Assembly: GCA_900548455.1 (NCBI GenBank)
Contig: URKQ01000006.1
Span: 104,919-168,918 of the forward strand
Reading direction: 5' to 3'
DNA from: an uncultured Clostridium sp.
Lineage (GTDB): Bacteria; Bacillota; Clostridia; Clostridiales; Clostridiaceae
DNA length: 64,000 nt
The number at the start of each line of letters is the position of its first letter. Position 1 is the stretch's first letter. Positions 43,399 to 53,377 of this stretch are shown here, piece after piece. The position numbers and the translations under genes were made by a program. Below the pieces are notes generated by a model. The model saw only the letters and a program-made list of their open reading frames with translations. It was not told the DNA's origin and made no database searches.

Positions 43399-43932
43399 AT
43401 GAATTATAAACTTTTATGGTGGGAATTAGGTGGTACAATTTTTATTTTTCTGTTAGGTTCATTTATACATTTTGGATATGAAATAACAAACAAAATAAAT
43501 ATTTTCACTGCCATTTTTGCAGTAAATGAAAGTATATGGGAACATACTAAATTAACATTTTGGGCCCCTATTTTTTATGGATTAATTGAATATTTCTTTA
43601 TCGGTAAATTTTATCCCAATTTTTTTGTTGCAAAATTTACAAGTGCAATTATTACTTCTATTAGTATGATTATATTATACTATGCTTATATTGGAATAAC
43701 TCATACCCATTCTTTAACTGCTGATTTAATAATATATGAAATAAGTATTATTATAGGTTTAATTATAAGCTACTCTATAATAATAAGTAATCCTCTTCCT
43801 ACTTTTTTTAACACTTTAGCTTTAATTTTATTATTCCTATTTATTATTATATTTTATCTTTTTAGCTACTGCCCACCTAAGCTACCATTATTTAAGTGTA
43901 GTGTTTCTGGAAATTACGGTATAGGTAAATAA
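43399..43932 (+). CDS. Small integral membrane protein, DUF6512-like
   Basis: The 177-residue protein has about five transmembrane helices (near 7-28, 50-72, 80-103, 112-135 and 138-160) and conserved-looking E-S-I-W-E-H-T-K between helices 1 and 2, with Gly/His-rich I-H-F-G-Y in helix 1. I believe this is the DUF6512 type, of unknown function. AAAGGAG precedes the ATG. Single-gene unit with a terminator. Confidence 0.65.
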   Translation: MNYKLLWWELGGTIFIFLLGSFIHFGYEITNKINIFTAIFAVNESIWEHTKLTFWAPIFYGLIEYFFIGKFYPNFFVAKFTSAIITSISMIILYYAYIGITHTHSLTADLIIYEISIIIGLIISYSIIISNPLPTFFNTLALILLFLFIIIFYLFSYCPPKLPLFKCSVSGNYGIGK

Positions 43933-43940
43933 AAAAATTA

Positions 43941-43977
43941 GGCTCTGTAGTACATTTAAACTACAGAGCCCTCTTTA
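43941..43977. terminator. Terminator with GGCTCTGTAG ends (repeat family)
   Basis: A perfect 10-bp stem, GGCTCTGTAG (43941-43950) and CTACAGAGCC (43961-43970), separates convergent genes. The same ends recur at 46161, 12564 and 63922, so it is also a member of the window's repeat family. Confidence 0.75.
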
Positions 43978-43993
43978 TTTCCGTATATAATTT

Positions 43994-46018
43994 TTATTTA
44001 ATCTTAAATACACCTATAGTTTCTTGTAATTGTTCAGATAAAAGTAACATTTCTTCAGAGCTTGAAGTTACCACATTATATGCCTCAAGTTGCTCTTCTG
44101 ATGAAGCTGTAACCTCTTCTGATAAGCCTGCTACCTGTTCCGCAATAGACGCTACTTGATTTATACAATCATTGACTTCATCTTTATTTTTATCTATTAT
44201 ATCAATCTCATTACTAATTTGTCCTATTATTTCTATAATTGACTTTAATAATGTTTCCATTTTAGTTGTTGATTTTTCCATATCATCAAAAGCTAATGAT
44301 TGATTACTGTTTACTTTATAAGAATCTTCTATAGATTTTCTTGTTCTATTAGCTATTAACTCTACTCCATTAATTATTCCTTGGATATCTTTAGTTGCAC
44401 TACTAGTTTGTTCTGAAAGACTTCTTATCTCATCAGCTACAACTGCAAATCCTTTTCCTACTTCACCAGCTCTAGCTGCTTCAATTGAGGCATTAAGTGC
44501 TAGTAAATTAGTTTGTTCTGATATTCCATTTATTGTTAGAACCATGTTAGAAATATTATTCATTTCATCAATTAACTCATTAACGGTTTCTTGTACTGAA
44601 TTAAAACTTTCAACGGATTGTTTTCCTGAATTTCTTAAGAACTCTAATTTTTCATTACTCTCATCTACAGCTAAAATAACTTTTTTACTATTTTCATTCA
44701 TTATATTATTTTTATTATAAAGAACCTCAATTTTTTCTCCAAGTTCTTTTGTCTTTTCTGTAGTTACTCCAACTTCCTTAGTTTGATCTATGGTTCCATG
44801 CGATATCTCTTCCATAGAATTTTTAATTTCAATATTAGATGCTGATACCTCTTCTGTAATTGCACTTAAATTTGTTGAAGATTGATCTATTTTTTCAACC
44901 GCATCAACCACATTTCCTATCAATGAAGATAGATTATTAATCATTCTATTAAAATCACTGGCAAGTTGACCAACTTCATCTTCACTTTCAATTCCATCTG
45001 CACTTATACTTAAATCTCCATCAGCAACTGTATTAACAATCTCTGATAATTTCTTTAATGGTTTTGTAATTAATCTACTAATATAAATTATTACACATAT
45101 TCCTAATATAAAGAAAAATGCTGATGTAGCTATAATCTTAACATTAATCTTTTTAATAGGCATCATTAAATCATTAACCGTCTCACCAGAGAAAACCACC
45201 CAATTTAAGGCTTCAATTTTAGCATATGCAGCTATATGATCTTTTCCTTCAGATTTGTACTCTACAAATCCACTAGTTAAATTTTCATCCTTAACAACAT
45301 TTAAAATCTCTTCTACCTCATAAGGCATTGAAATAAGTTCTTGATTTTCATGATAAACTACCATACCCGTAGTATCAATTACATAATTATATCCATTTTC
45401 TCTTTTATATGTATCAATAATAGCTCCCATATCTGATACTTCTAAAGAAATAGTAGTTATCCCTATTACATTTCCTGCTCCATCAAATAATGGTAATGTA
45501 GCACCTGTAACTAAATTACCTGTCACTTTTGATTTTGTTGTGTCTATTATAGATGGCTTACTAGTTTCAACTGTTCTCTTAAAGTATCCTCTATCTGAGA
45601 AGTTCGTTCCAATAGAATCTGGTGAGGAACTAGCAATTATATTTCCATTTATATCTATTATGTGTGTTCTTTGAACCCTAGGTTTTTTAGAGTTATAGTC
45701 CACCATGTATTCTGTTAACTTACTCTGGAGACTTTTAAATTCTTCCGTATCTCCCTTACCTTCTGCCGACATCTTCAATAAATTCTCAACATTTTGATCA
45801 TTTTGATATATTAATAGTCCATTCTGTTCGATTTCTATTATATATTCAAGATTTTTGGCAATTCCACTAGTATCTGAAACAAAACTATTAACTTCTGACT
45901 TCTTAATCGCACTTTTACTTAAATAACTTGATGTTAATGTTAGCCCTACCATTGCTACCATTAAAATAATTCCAACTGAAGCTGCTATCTTACTTTGAAC
46001 AGATTTTTTTAATTTCAT
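43994..46018 (-). CDS. Methyl-accepting chemotaxis protein with dCache sensor (1)
   Basis: A 674-residue chemoreceptor. TM1 at about 11-33, an external double-Cache-type sensor (about 40-285), TM2 at about 290-315, HAMP (about 315-370), and the long cytoplasmic coiled coil with hairpin tip E-Q-T-N-L-L-A-L-N-A-S-I-E-A-A-R-A-G-E. The ligand is probably an amino acid or organic acid, as for other dCache receptors, but binding residues were not assigned. Single-gene unit with terminators both sides. Confidence 0.93.
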   Translation of the reverse strand: MKLKKSVQSKIAASVGIILMVAMVGLTLTSSYLSKSAIKKSEVNSFVSDTSGIAKNLEYIIEIEQNGLLIYQNDQNVENLLKMSAEGKGDTEEFKSLQSKLTEYMVDYNSKKPRVQRTHIIDINGNIIASSSPDSIGTNFSDRGYFKRTVETSKPSIIDTTKSKVTGNLVTGATLPLFDGAGNVIGITTISLEVSDMGAIIDTYKRENGYNYVIDTTGMVVYHENQELISMPYEVEEILNVVKDENLTSGFVEYKSEGKDHIAAYAKIEALNWVVFSGETVNDLMMPIKKINVKIIATSAFFFILGICVIIYISRLITKPLKKLSEIVNTVADGDLSISADGIESEDEVGQLASDFNRMINNLSSLIGNVVDAVEKIDQSSTNLSAITEEVSASNIEIKNSMEEISHGTIDQTKEVGVTTEKTKELGEKIEVLYNKNNIMNENSKKVILAVDESNEKLEFLRNSGKQSVESFNSVQETVNELIDEMNNISNMVLTINGISEQTNLLALNASIEAARAGEVGKGFAVVADEIRSLSEQTSSATKDIQGIINGVELIANRTRKSIEDSYKVNSNQSLAFDDMEKSTTKMETLLKSIIEIIGQISNEIDIIDKNKDEVNDCINQVASIAEQVAGLSEEVTASSEEQLEAYNVVTSSSEEMLLLSEQLQETIGVFKIK

Positions 46019-46160
46019 TCTTTCATCTCCTTGTTAATTAATAAATTTATCATTAGTTATAATAATATACTCGTCCTTTTTATAAATCTCTTTATATTCT
46101 GCCTATAATATTTTCTGAATTTTTAAGTAGAATTAAATATTTTTTAAAAGAAAAAAAGAA

Positions 46161-46200
46161 AGGCTCTGTAGCACTATAATTTAACTACAGAACCTCTTTT
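46161..46200 (-). terminator. Terminator-like repeat between thiY and chemoreceptor gene
   Basis: An 11-bp stem with one mismatch, AGGCTCTGTAG (46161-46171) and CTACAGAACCT (46185-46195), sits downstream of thiY. Its sequence is a relative of 43941-43970. Confidence 0.7.
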
Positions 46201-46223
46201 GTTTAATAACAAATGAACTTTTC

Positions 46224-47243
46224 TTATTCAATTACATTTTCTAGAATTTGACTTGCATCATACTTTTCCTTCAAAAGACCTCTTTCATATAGCCAATCAA
46301 TATTTTCTTGCCACACTTCATTCTTTTGAGATAAAAATCTTTCCTCTTCAGTTTCCATTACAGGTATAAGATATTCAAAGCTTCTTCTCTCTACACTTTC
46401 ACTTAAAGGGAAATTTTCTGCATTTTGATTTTCCAATAATATTTTAAGTGATTCTTCCATATTTGTCTTCATATCTTCAAAGCCTTTTTGAGATGCCCTT
46501 AAAAACTTTTCTATCTTTTCAGGATTTTTACTTAATGTTTCTTCTCCTGTAACAAATACTAATTCATAATAATTGGGCACCCCATAATCATTAGGTAAAA
46601 AATAATTAACTTCAAAGCCTTCTTCCTCCATTTGAGGAACCTCATGATTTACTAAACAACCTATAGTTGCATCTACATTTCCTGTTGTCATAGAACTCAT
46701 TAAATCAAAACCTACATCAATTACATCCGTAGAATTAATATTTTCATTTGCATCTTCCAACATTGTAGATATTATGGCCTCTGCTAAAGCAGATCCGCCA
46801 TACCCTAGTTTTTTACCAACTAAATCTTTAGGATTTTCAATTTCTTTATCCTTTAATGATAATATAATACTAAGAGGTGATTGAACTATTGTTCCTACCG
46901 CCTTTATAGGGACTTTTTCATTTCCTTTTGCAAGAGCTACATCCTGTAAGTAGTACATACCTAAATCAGCTTTTCCTGCTGCTGTTAATGATATGGCATC
47001 ATTAGTATTTGATGGAAATTGAATTTTCACCTTAAGTCCCTCTTCTTCATAATAGCCCTTTTCCATTGCAGTATAAATAAATCCATGTACAGCATTAGGG
47101 TACCAATCCAAAACCACTGATACTTCTTCTAAATCTTTGTTAGTACTTCCAGATTCGCCATTGCTTTCATCCTTCTTTGAACACCCTACAACTCCAAAAG
47201 TCATTACTATTACTAAAATTATTGATAAAAACCTTTTCTTCAT
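46224..47243 (-). CDS. thiY: HMP-precursor ABC transporter substrate-binding lipoprotein ThiY
   Basis: The 339-residue NMT1/THI5-like binding protein carries a lipoprotein signal with Cys21 in V-V-G-C-S. L-D-W-Y-P-N-A-V-H-G (about 48-57) is the family's ligand-pocket motif. In Bacillus ThiXYZ imports formyl-aminopyrimidine, a thiamine breakdown product, which is converted to HMP by amidohydrolase and TenA. It is the last gene of tenA-thiZ-thiX-thiY behind a TPP riboswitch, so substrate identity is well supported by context. Confidence 0.9.
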   Translation of the reverse strand: MKKRFLSIILVIVMTFGVVGCSKKDESNGESGSTNKDLEEVSVVLDWYPNAVHGFIYTAMEKGYYEEEGLKVKIQFPSNTNDAISLTAAGKADLGMYYLQDVALAKGNEKVPIKAVGTIVQSPLSIILSLKDKEIENPKDLVGKKLGYGGSALAEAIISTMLEDANENINSTDVIDVGFDLMSSMTTGNVDATIGCLVNHEVPQMEEEGFEVNYFLPNDYGVPNYYELVFVTGEETLSKNPEKIEKFLRASQKGFEDMKTNMEESLKILLENQNAENFPLSESVERRSFEYLIPVMETEEERFLSQKNEVWQENIDWLYERGLLKEKYDASQILENVIE

Positions 47244-47246
47244 ATC

Positions 47247-47990
47247 TTATATTTCCTTTCTCCACTTTATTATTTTCTTTTCTAAAATTGTAACTAAGCC
47301 TACAATGGTCATAGCTACTATGGATAGTAACAATATTGGAGCAAATACCCCTGCTCCATCTAATTGTGTCATCATTCTTCTACTAAAATATCCAAGTCCA
47401 CTTTGTGCTCCTAGCCATTCACCAATAGCTGCTCCAATTATACTTAATGGAATTGCCATTTTTATTGATGAAAAAAAGCAAGGCAAGGCTGCCGGTATTT
47501 TTAATTTAATAAAAATATCTTTTTTACTTGCTCCATATGTAATTAATAACTCTTCCATTTCTCTCTTAGTAGACTTAAACCCATCATATAAAGTTATAGT
47601 TATAGGAAAAAAAGTTATTAAAATAGTTACAAGAACCTTACTCCATAACCCATATCCAAACCACAACACAAATAAGGGAGCAATTGCTGTTGTGGGAATT
47701 GTCTGAGATGCCACCACTATAGGATAAAGAGCCCTTTCTATAACCTTACTCATATCCATTATAATGGCTAAAAAAACACCCAAAACAACTGAAATTAATA
47801 AACCGATTAAAGTTACAATCATAGTTGCTGGTAAATGGACTTTAAAAAGTGGTTCTCTTAGCTGCCACAATCTAGTGATAACTTGAATTGGTGATGGCAA
47901 TATATAATGAGCATCAATATTCATAGCTGAAATTTGCCATATCATAAGAATAATAAAGATTAAAATTAAACTTGGTAATCTTTTTTTCAT
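47247..47990 (-). CDS. thiX: ABC permease ThiX for thiamine pyrimidine precursor
   Basis: A 247-residue BPD-type permease with six helices and the E-A-A-like loop G-A-S-K-K-D-I-F-I-K-L-K-I-P-A-A-L-P. Its ATG overlaps the thiZ stop by one base and it ends three bases before thiY, so the three proteins form one complex made in step. Confidence 0.9.
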   Translation of the reverse strand: MKKRLPSLILIFIILMIWQISAMNIDAHYILPSPIQVITRLWQLREPLFKVHLPATMIVTLIGLLISVVLGVFLAIIMDMSKVIERALYPIVVASQTIPTTAIAPLFVLWFGYGLWSKVLVTILITFFPITITLYDGFKSTKREMEELLITYGASKKDIFIKLKIPAALPCFFSSIKMAIPLSIIGAAIGEWLGAQSGLGYFSRRMMTQLDGAGVFAPILLLSIVAMTIVGLVTILEKKIIKWRKEI

Positions 47991-48739
47991 TAATCCACCT
48001 TCTGTCTTAATTTACTTATTAACTCTTCCTTTAATTCAATAATTTCTTTACTTTTTAAGCAATCTCTATTTCTTGGATAATTAATTGGCACCTTAACTTT
48101 TTCTAAATGGGTTATAGGCTTGTCCACAATTATGTAAATATAGTTTGATAAAAAAATTGCTTCCTCCACGTCATGGGTTATAAACATTATTGTATTACTT
48201 GAATTTTGCCACTGACTCAATAGCCACTCCTGCATAGATATTTTTGTTAATGAATCTAGAGCACTAAAGGGTTCATCTAGTAATAAAAGTTTTGAACCAG
48301 TAATCAGTGTCCTTGCAAATGCAGCTCTCTGTCTCATTCCTCCTGATAAATCCTTAGGATATTTATCCTTATATTTCAAAAGATCAACATCTTTCAATAT
48401 TTCACATATTCTTTTTTCTCTATTAGGTTTTGATACTCCCTTCAATTCCATAGGTAAAGATAAATTCCCACCGATTGTTCTCCACGGAAATAGTAAATCC
48501 TTCTGAGGCATATATGCACTATAGTTTTTACCCTTTTCAACTCTTTTATTATCTACAAATATTTCTCCTTCTATTGATTCTTCCAGTCCATTTATTAATC
48601 TAAAGAGAGTACTTTTTCCACATCCACTGGCTCCGATTATTGAAATAAACTCACCATCTTTTACTGAAAAATTTAAATTCTTTAGTATATTCTCTTTATC
48701 TCCTTCATATTTAAAAGACACTTCCTTGAATTCTAACAT
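47990..48739 (-). CDS. thiZ: ABC ATPase ThiZ for thiamine pyrimidine precursor
   Basis: A 249-residue ATPase of the SsuB/TauB type: Walker A G-A-S-G-C-G-K-S-T, signature L-S-G-G-M-R-Q-R-A-A-F-A-R, Walker B L-L-L-L-D-E-P-F-S-A-L-D. Encoded 15 bases after tenA. Confidence 0.92.
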   Translation of the reverse strand: MLEFKEVSFKYEGDKENILKNLNFSVKDGEFISIIGASGCGKSTLFRLINGLEESIEGEIFVDNKRVEKGKNYSAYMPQKDLLFPWRTIGGNLSLPMELKGVSKPNREKRICEILKDVDLLKYKDKYPKDLSGGMRQRAAFARTLITGSKLLLLDEPFSALDSLTKISMQEWLLSQWQNSSNTIMFITHDVEEAIFLSNYIYIIVDKPITHLEKVKVPINYPRNRDCLKSKEIIELKEELISKLRQKVD

Positions 48740-48754
48740 ACCAACATCTCCTAG

Positions 48755-49414
48755 CTACTGCTTCATTTCATATGCCATATTCCAAAATTCATATTCATAT
48801 CTACTACAATTAATAAATATATTTATCAAATTACTAATTTCATCCTCTGAACAATTTTCACCAAGCTCATCCACCATATTAATTATTTTATTATTTGCTT
48901 CATCATATTCTTTTGAAACATAACCTTTTATCCATTCTCCATAGAATTCATGATTAATAGCATCTGGTATTTCATTTACTTTATCCGCAATCATTTTGTA
49001 ACTCCAACTACATGACAATACTGCTACAGCTAAATCTAAAAGTCCTCCATTTTGAGATACCCATAACATATAGTTAGTATAAGAAACATTCACTAAGGAT
49101 TGTTTTGCATCTTTTATGTCTTCTTCAGTTATCTTTAGCCTTTTCATATAAGTTTTATGAATGTTCATTTCTCCACCTATTGTTGAATGAACTAGTTCTG
49201 CAAATATTTTCATATTAGATTCATCTTTTGATTTTATTACACCTAAAGCAAAGACCTTAGTATAATCAAGTAAATATAAATAATCTTGTATCATATAATA
49301 CTTAAACTTATTTATATCGAGACTCCCTTCCCCTATTCCCTTTATAAAAGGATGTTCATAATAAGAATCCCAAATCTCCTTTGCACTTAAATACAATTTC
49401 TCCGATAATTTCAC
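48755..49414 (-). CDS. tenA: Aminopyrimidine aminohydrolase TenA (thiaminase II)
   Basis: A 219-residue TenA. Asp44, catalytic Cys135 (in L-S-C-S-W-S-Y) and the C-terminal R-Y-E-Y-E-F-W with its catalytic Glu are all present at the positions of Bacillus TenA. It hydrolyses aminomethyl-HMP from degraded thiamine to give HMP. It is the first gene after the TPP riboswitch, followed by the transporter that brings in the precursor. No thiD, thiE or thiM lies here, so later steps are coded elsewhere. Confidence 0.94.
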   Translation of the reverse strand: MKLSEKLYLSAKEIWDSYYEHPFIKGIGEGSLDINKFKYYMIQDYLYLLDYTKVFALGVIKSKDESNMKIFAELVHSTIGGEMNIHKTYMKRLKITEEDIKDAKQSLVNVSYTNYMLWVSQNGGLLDLAVAVLSCSWSYKMIADKVNEIPDAINHEFYGEWIKGYVSKEYDEANNKIINMVDELGENCSEDEISNLINIFINCSRYEYEFWNMAYEMKQ

Positions 49415-49472
49415 CTTTCATTCCTCCACATATAACAAATTTGTGGCAATCTTCAAAGGACCTGCAAATAAA

Positions 49473-49502
49473 AAAATCTTCTCCCAAAAGGAAGAAGATT
49501 TT
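49473..49502 (-). terminator. TPP-riboswitch expression-platform terminator
   Basis: A 10-bp stem (49473-49482 with 49493-49502) follows the TPP aptamer, and on the minus strand is followed by seven T. It would form when TPP is bound. Confidence 0.8.
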
Positions 49503-49550
49503 ACCAACTTAAATAAAATAATTCTTGTTTATTTAAATGTAAATTACTTA

Positions 49551-49628
49551 CTTTCCTTCGATGGTTCTAACCACATCAGGTTCAAAGGGTTGAGTAATCA
49601 CTCTCTCAGCTTTTAGGCACCCCTAGTA
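49551..49628 (-). promoter_or_regulatory. TPP riboswitch (THI element)
   Basis: On the minus strand the aptamer reads GGGGTGCC, then GCTGAGA, then ACCCTTTGAACCTGAT, then GGTTAGAACCATCGAAGGAA, all the conserved THI-box blocks in order. A terminator lies 50 bases downstream, so thiamine pyrophosphate should switch off tenA-thiZXY by early termination. Confidence 0.97.
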
Positions 49629-49649
49629 ACATTTTCTTTTCATACAAAA

Positions 49650-49678
49650 ATTATAACGTAACCAATTATATTTGTAAA
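49650..49678 (-). promoter_or_regulatory. Sigma-A promoter of the TPP-riboswitch operon
   Basis: TTTACA (49673-49678) and TATAAT (49650-49655) on the minus strand are 17 bases apart. The promoter overlaps the end of the upstream ligase gene and fires about 15-20 bases before the aptamer. Confidence 0.75.
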
Positions 49679-51075
49679 CATTTTTCACCATTTATTATAT
49701 TTTTTCTTATTTTATCGACATTTTGGATGTTTAAATGCTTATATTGCTTAGTATTATTAATCTTACTTAAAGACATTTCTTTATATTTTTCAGCTAAAGA
49801 TAAATAGCAGTCAACATATCCTTTATTTTTAACTCTTTCCTCAATTCTATGGGCATATGTTAGATTAACATCTTTAACCCTTTTCTTCATTAATTCAATT
49901 TCCCTATTCCTATCTCTATTAAGAGCAATAGAAATTTCCTTTATTTCATTCAATATATCTAAAGCCCACTTAACCTTATCAACATATTCTCCTGACCTTT
50001 TTAATTTAATTGTTTTTTTACCAAACTTAGCAATTAAATCTTGATTTTCTAATGATTCCTCTTGCCATCTATCATATAAATCCTCTTCTTTTATTAATAA
50101 AAATATATTGAATATTTCTATAAACCTCAAATCTACTAATGAAATTCCACACGGTTCAAAAGGATTTACATCAATAGTTCTATACTCTAGGTATTTTATT
50201 CCTTCTTCCACTAATGAATTAAAAAAATCACTAACATTTTTCGGCTTTAACCTTATCTGACTATATAGTTCCTTATGGCTCTCTATTACTCCCCTTTCAA
50301 TATAATCTTTTAGACTATCAACATATCCCTGCACACTTTTATAGTCAGGATATAAATCAACTAGATTTCTATATCCACATTCACCATTTCTATAAGAAAT
50401 TCCACCTTCATGTGAAAAACTGTCTTCTGTAATTTTTTTAAAACACTTTCTACACTCACATGCATCTATATAAGTTTCATGAAGTGTTGTTGTACTTCCT
50501 AAAAGGTATATTAAAAGCCATCTATATCTCAAATAATTTCTTGTGACTTTTAAATATATTTTATCTTTAAACTCTCGATAGCTTTGTTCTTCCCCATGTT
50601 TTTCATATAGTCCTTTTATAATGTTTTCATCAAAGGAAAAATTATAATGAATTCCCGAAATCAGCTGCTTCTTTCCTCCATATTTTTTCATTAATTTTTT
50701 TCTATATTCAGTAGCTACCTTAGCTTCATCTAATTCTCCAAACCTAGCCACTGGAATTTCATCAGGTATAATGCAGGGCATAGATTGAGTCCACAAATAT
50801 TCATCATCAATATTAAAAACTACCGTATCATACAATAGATTTAAAAATTCATATACTTTTTCACTGGTTTCAAAGGGCGGAGTTATCATTTCTATTTGAC
50901 TTTCAGAAAAATCCGTTGTTATATATGGATTTGTATATTTATCACCTAAACCATTTGGATGATCAATTTCTGATAGTCTACCAGCTTTATCTACTCTCAA
51001 AGCTTCTCTTTCAATTCCATAATGACCTATAATTCCATTATTTTTATCAATAAGTTCTTTTAATTCTTTTATCAT
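49666..51075 (-). CDS. gshA: Glutamate-cysteine ligase (GshA-type), stand-alone
   Basis: A 469-residue ATP-dependent ligase that would join glutamate and cysteine into gamma-glutamylcysteine. The G-I-E-R-E-A-L-R-V strand (about 20-28), T-D-F-S-E-S-Q-I-E-M-I-T-P metal site (53-65) and Y-R-T-I-D-V-N-P-F-E-P segment match the gamma-proteobacterial/GshF N-terminal ligase domain. There is no fused ATP-grasp domain and no gshB nearby, so gamma-glutamylcysteine itself may be the product. It lies upstream of, but in a different transcript from, the thiamine operon. Confidence 0.85.
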   Translation of the reverse strand: MIKELKELIDKNNGIIGHYGIEREALRVDKAGRLSEIDHPNGLGDKYTNPYITTDFSESQIEMITPPFETSEKVYEFLNLLYDTVVFNIDDEYLWTQSMPCIIPDEIPVARFGELDEAKVATEYRKKLMKKYGGKKQLISGIHYNFSFDENIIKGLYEKHGEEQSYREFKDKIYLKVTRNYLRYRWLLIYLLGSTTTLHETYIDACECRKCFKKITEDSFSHEGGISYRNGECGYRNLVDLYPDYKSVQGYVDSLKDYIERGVIESHKELYSQIRLKPKNVSDFFNSLVEEGIKYLEYRTIDVNPFEPCGISLVDLRFIEIFNIFLLIKEEDLYDRWQEESLENQDLIAKFGKKTIKLKRSGEYVDKVKWALDILNEIKEISIALNRDRNREIELMKKRVKDVNLTYAHRIEERVKNKGYVDCYLSLAEKYKEMSLSKINNTKQYKHLNIQNVDKIRKNIINGEKCLQI

Positions 51076-51191
51076 TAGGTAATCCTTTCTTTAATTATTA
51101 AACTTTATACCCTTATTATAAATAAAATATAGTTTATTCTTCAATAAAATATTATTTACTTTAAATAGTATATATATCCCTAGTAAATGAA

Positions 51192-51217
51192 AAGAGCGTT
51201 GCCATCACAACGCTCTT
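51192..51217 (-). terminator. Terminator after second chemoreceptor
   Basis: A 10-bp stem (51192-51201 with 51208-51217) lies just past the chemoreceptor stop. Confidence 0.75.
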
Positions 51218-51220
51218 CTT

Positions 51221-53224
51221 TTAAAACTTAAATGCTGATATTTGATTTTTAAGTTCTTCTGCAACTTCCTTTAAACCTTCAAATGTTTTAACACTTTCTG
51301 CCGCTGAACTGGTCACTTCCTCACTAGAATCAGCAACTTCCTCTGAACCAGCTGCAGTTTCTTCTAAAATCGCCGATAGGTTAGAAACTTGCTGTACTAC
51401 ATCATCTTCCATTTCATTAACTTCAGAAACCTTATTAAATATTTCTTCAATTCTTTTACTTAATTCCTCTATTGAAGATACTATTTTTTTAAATATTTCT
51501 TGTGATTTTTCTACAGCCTCTTCTTGCTTTTCAACATTTTCTGAAGTTTCATTTACCTTCATTACAGCTACATCAACATTTCCTTTAATCTCTTTTATTA
51601 TTGTATCAATTTGCTTCGCTGAAACAGCCGTCTCTTCCGCAAGCTTTCTTATCTCATCAGCAACTACAGCAAATCCTTTTCCTGCTTCACCAGCTCTTGC
51701 TGCTTCTATTGCTGCATTTAAAGCCAATAAATTAGTTTGTCCAGTAATATTACTTATCGCTTGATTCATAGTTTCTATAGACACTATGCTTTCTGCAACC
51801 TTATATACTACACTTTCTACTTCTTTTGTACTATTTTTAGTACCTATTGATTTATCCATAACAAGATCCGCTATATCAATTCCATCCTTACCTAAAGAAT
51901 TTGTAGATATTGTCATAGAATTAAGTACATCTGTTATTTGATGAATATCTTCCATATTCTTAGATAAGTCTTCCATATTTAATGTTATCTTTTCCAAGTT
52001 TGTAGATGATTCAATAGTTCCCTTAGAAATTTGGGTAACTGTTTCATTAACTCTGTTCATGGAATTAGATATCTCTCTACTCATATCAACTGAAGCAACA
52101 GCATTATCATTAACTTGATTTACAGAATTTTCAACGTTAGAAATTAATCCAGATACTTTTATCTGCATTTCATTAAAACTCTTTTCAAGTTCTTTAAATT
52201 CTTCTGTGTTACCATTAATATTTACCTCAAAATCAAACTTACCATCTGCACACTGCTCTAAACTATCCTTTACAGCATTAATACAAGATGTCATCTTCTT
52301 TGCTGCTATACTACCTGCTAAAAATGCTATAACTGCCATTACTATCATTATAATAGATGTTAATAATGTAAACTTCACTTGTGCCTTTGATAATTCAGCG
52401 GAATCAACTCTCATTAAAATCTTCCAATTTACTTCCTCTGCTGTTGTGTAATAAACATTATAGCTTGTACCATCATACTTAAATTTGGATTTTCCACTGC
52501 TATTATTTAAAATTTCTTTCCACCCATCATACTCTGCAGGTTCTGCTCCTCCAATCAGTGACTTATCATTATTTGCAACAACTGTTCCATTTAAATCTGT
52601 AACTATAAGTTGTCCTGTTTCACCATATTTAATTAAGGATAGTTCTTCTGCTAAAGAACTTAAGTTTAAATCTATGGCTAAAACACCCATCGGTTTACCA
52701 TTTGATGACTTAATTGTCTTATATATAGTCGTTGCCATTTCATTTGTAATAACATCAGTATAAGGTTCTTCAATTCTATATGAATCAGGATTTGCTAAAC
52801 AACTTTTATACCATTCTTCATCTAATGCACTATAGTCATCTCCTAAATCTCCATCTGAAATGTGAATTAGTTTTCCCTGTTCATCTGCATAAAAAACATT
52901 TAATATAATAGAGTCTGAATCCTTAAAATATCTCATGCTTCTTATTAAGTTTTCTCTATTATTTTCATCACTTAAATTTTCAAAGTTATTATTCTTACTT
53001 ATTGACTCTAATATGTCTTTATAATATTCAATCTCACCATCTATATTTTCCTTACCAACTTCACATAGCGACTCGGATATTGAATTAAAACTCTCTACGT
53101 TATTTTTTATAGAAACAATATTGGACATTCCACTTAATCCTATCATAGGTACAATTACTAATATCATTGCTACCATCATCAATTGCTTCTTCAAGGATAT
53201 ATTTTTTCTATTAGTTTTTTTCAC
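51221..53224 (-). CDS. Methyl-accepting chemotaxis protein with Cache sensor (2)
   Basis: A 667-residue chemoreceptor with TM1 (about 15-35), a dCache-type external sensor (about 40-275), TM2 (about 283-305), HAMP, and signalling tip G-Q-T-N-L-L-A-L-N-A-A-I-E-A-A-R-A-G-E. It differs clearly from the other receptor in the sensor, so probably detects another ligand. Single-gene unit. No che gene is nearby. Confidence 0.93.
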   Translation of the reverse strand: MKKTNRKNISLKKQLMMVAMILVIVPMIGLSGMSNIVSIKNNVESFNSISESLCEVGKENIDGEIEYYKDILESISKNNNFENLSDENNRENLIRSMRYFKDSDSIILNVFYADEQGKLIHISDGDLGDDYSALDEEWYKSCLANPDSYRIEEPYTDVITNEMATTIYKTIKSSNGKPMGVLAIDLNLSSLAEELSLIKYGETGQLIVTDLNGTVVANNDKSLIGGAEPAEYDGWKEILNNSSGKSKFKYDGTSYNVYYTTAEEVNWKILMRVDSAELSKAQVKFTLLTSIIMIVMAVIAFLAGSIAAKKMTSCINAVKDSLEQCADGKFDFEVNINGNTEEFKELEKSFNEMQIKVSGLISNVENSVNQVNDNAVASVDMSREISNSMNRVNETVTQISKGTIESSTNLEKITLNMEDLSKNMEDIHQITDVLNSMTISTNSLGKDGIDIADLVMDKSIGTKNSTKEVESVVYKVAESIVSIETMNQAISNITGQTNLLALNAAIEAARAGEAGKGFAVVADEIRKLAEETAVSAKQIDTIIKEIKGNVDVAVMKVNETSENVEKQEEAVEKSQEIFKKIVSSIEELSKRIEEIFNKVSEVNEMEDDVVQQVSNLSAILEETAAGSEEVADSSEEVTSSAAESVKTFEGLKEVAEELKNQISAFKF

Positions 53225-53377
53225 TTAAATCCCTCCTCATTTTATCCATTTTATGCTTATTTATTCTATTTTATAGCAATACATGTTAATTAAATTATCG
53301 AACTTTCAAATAATTTCTTTATAATTTAAAGCAAATTAAATTTAAGCAAAAAAACTCATACTTAGGAGAAGCTAAAA

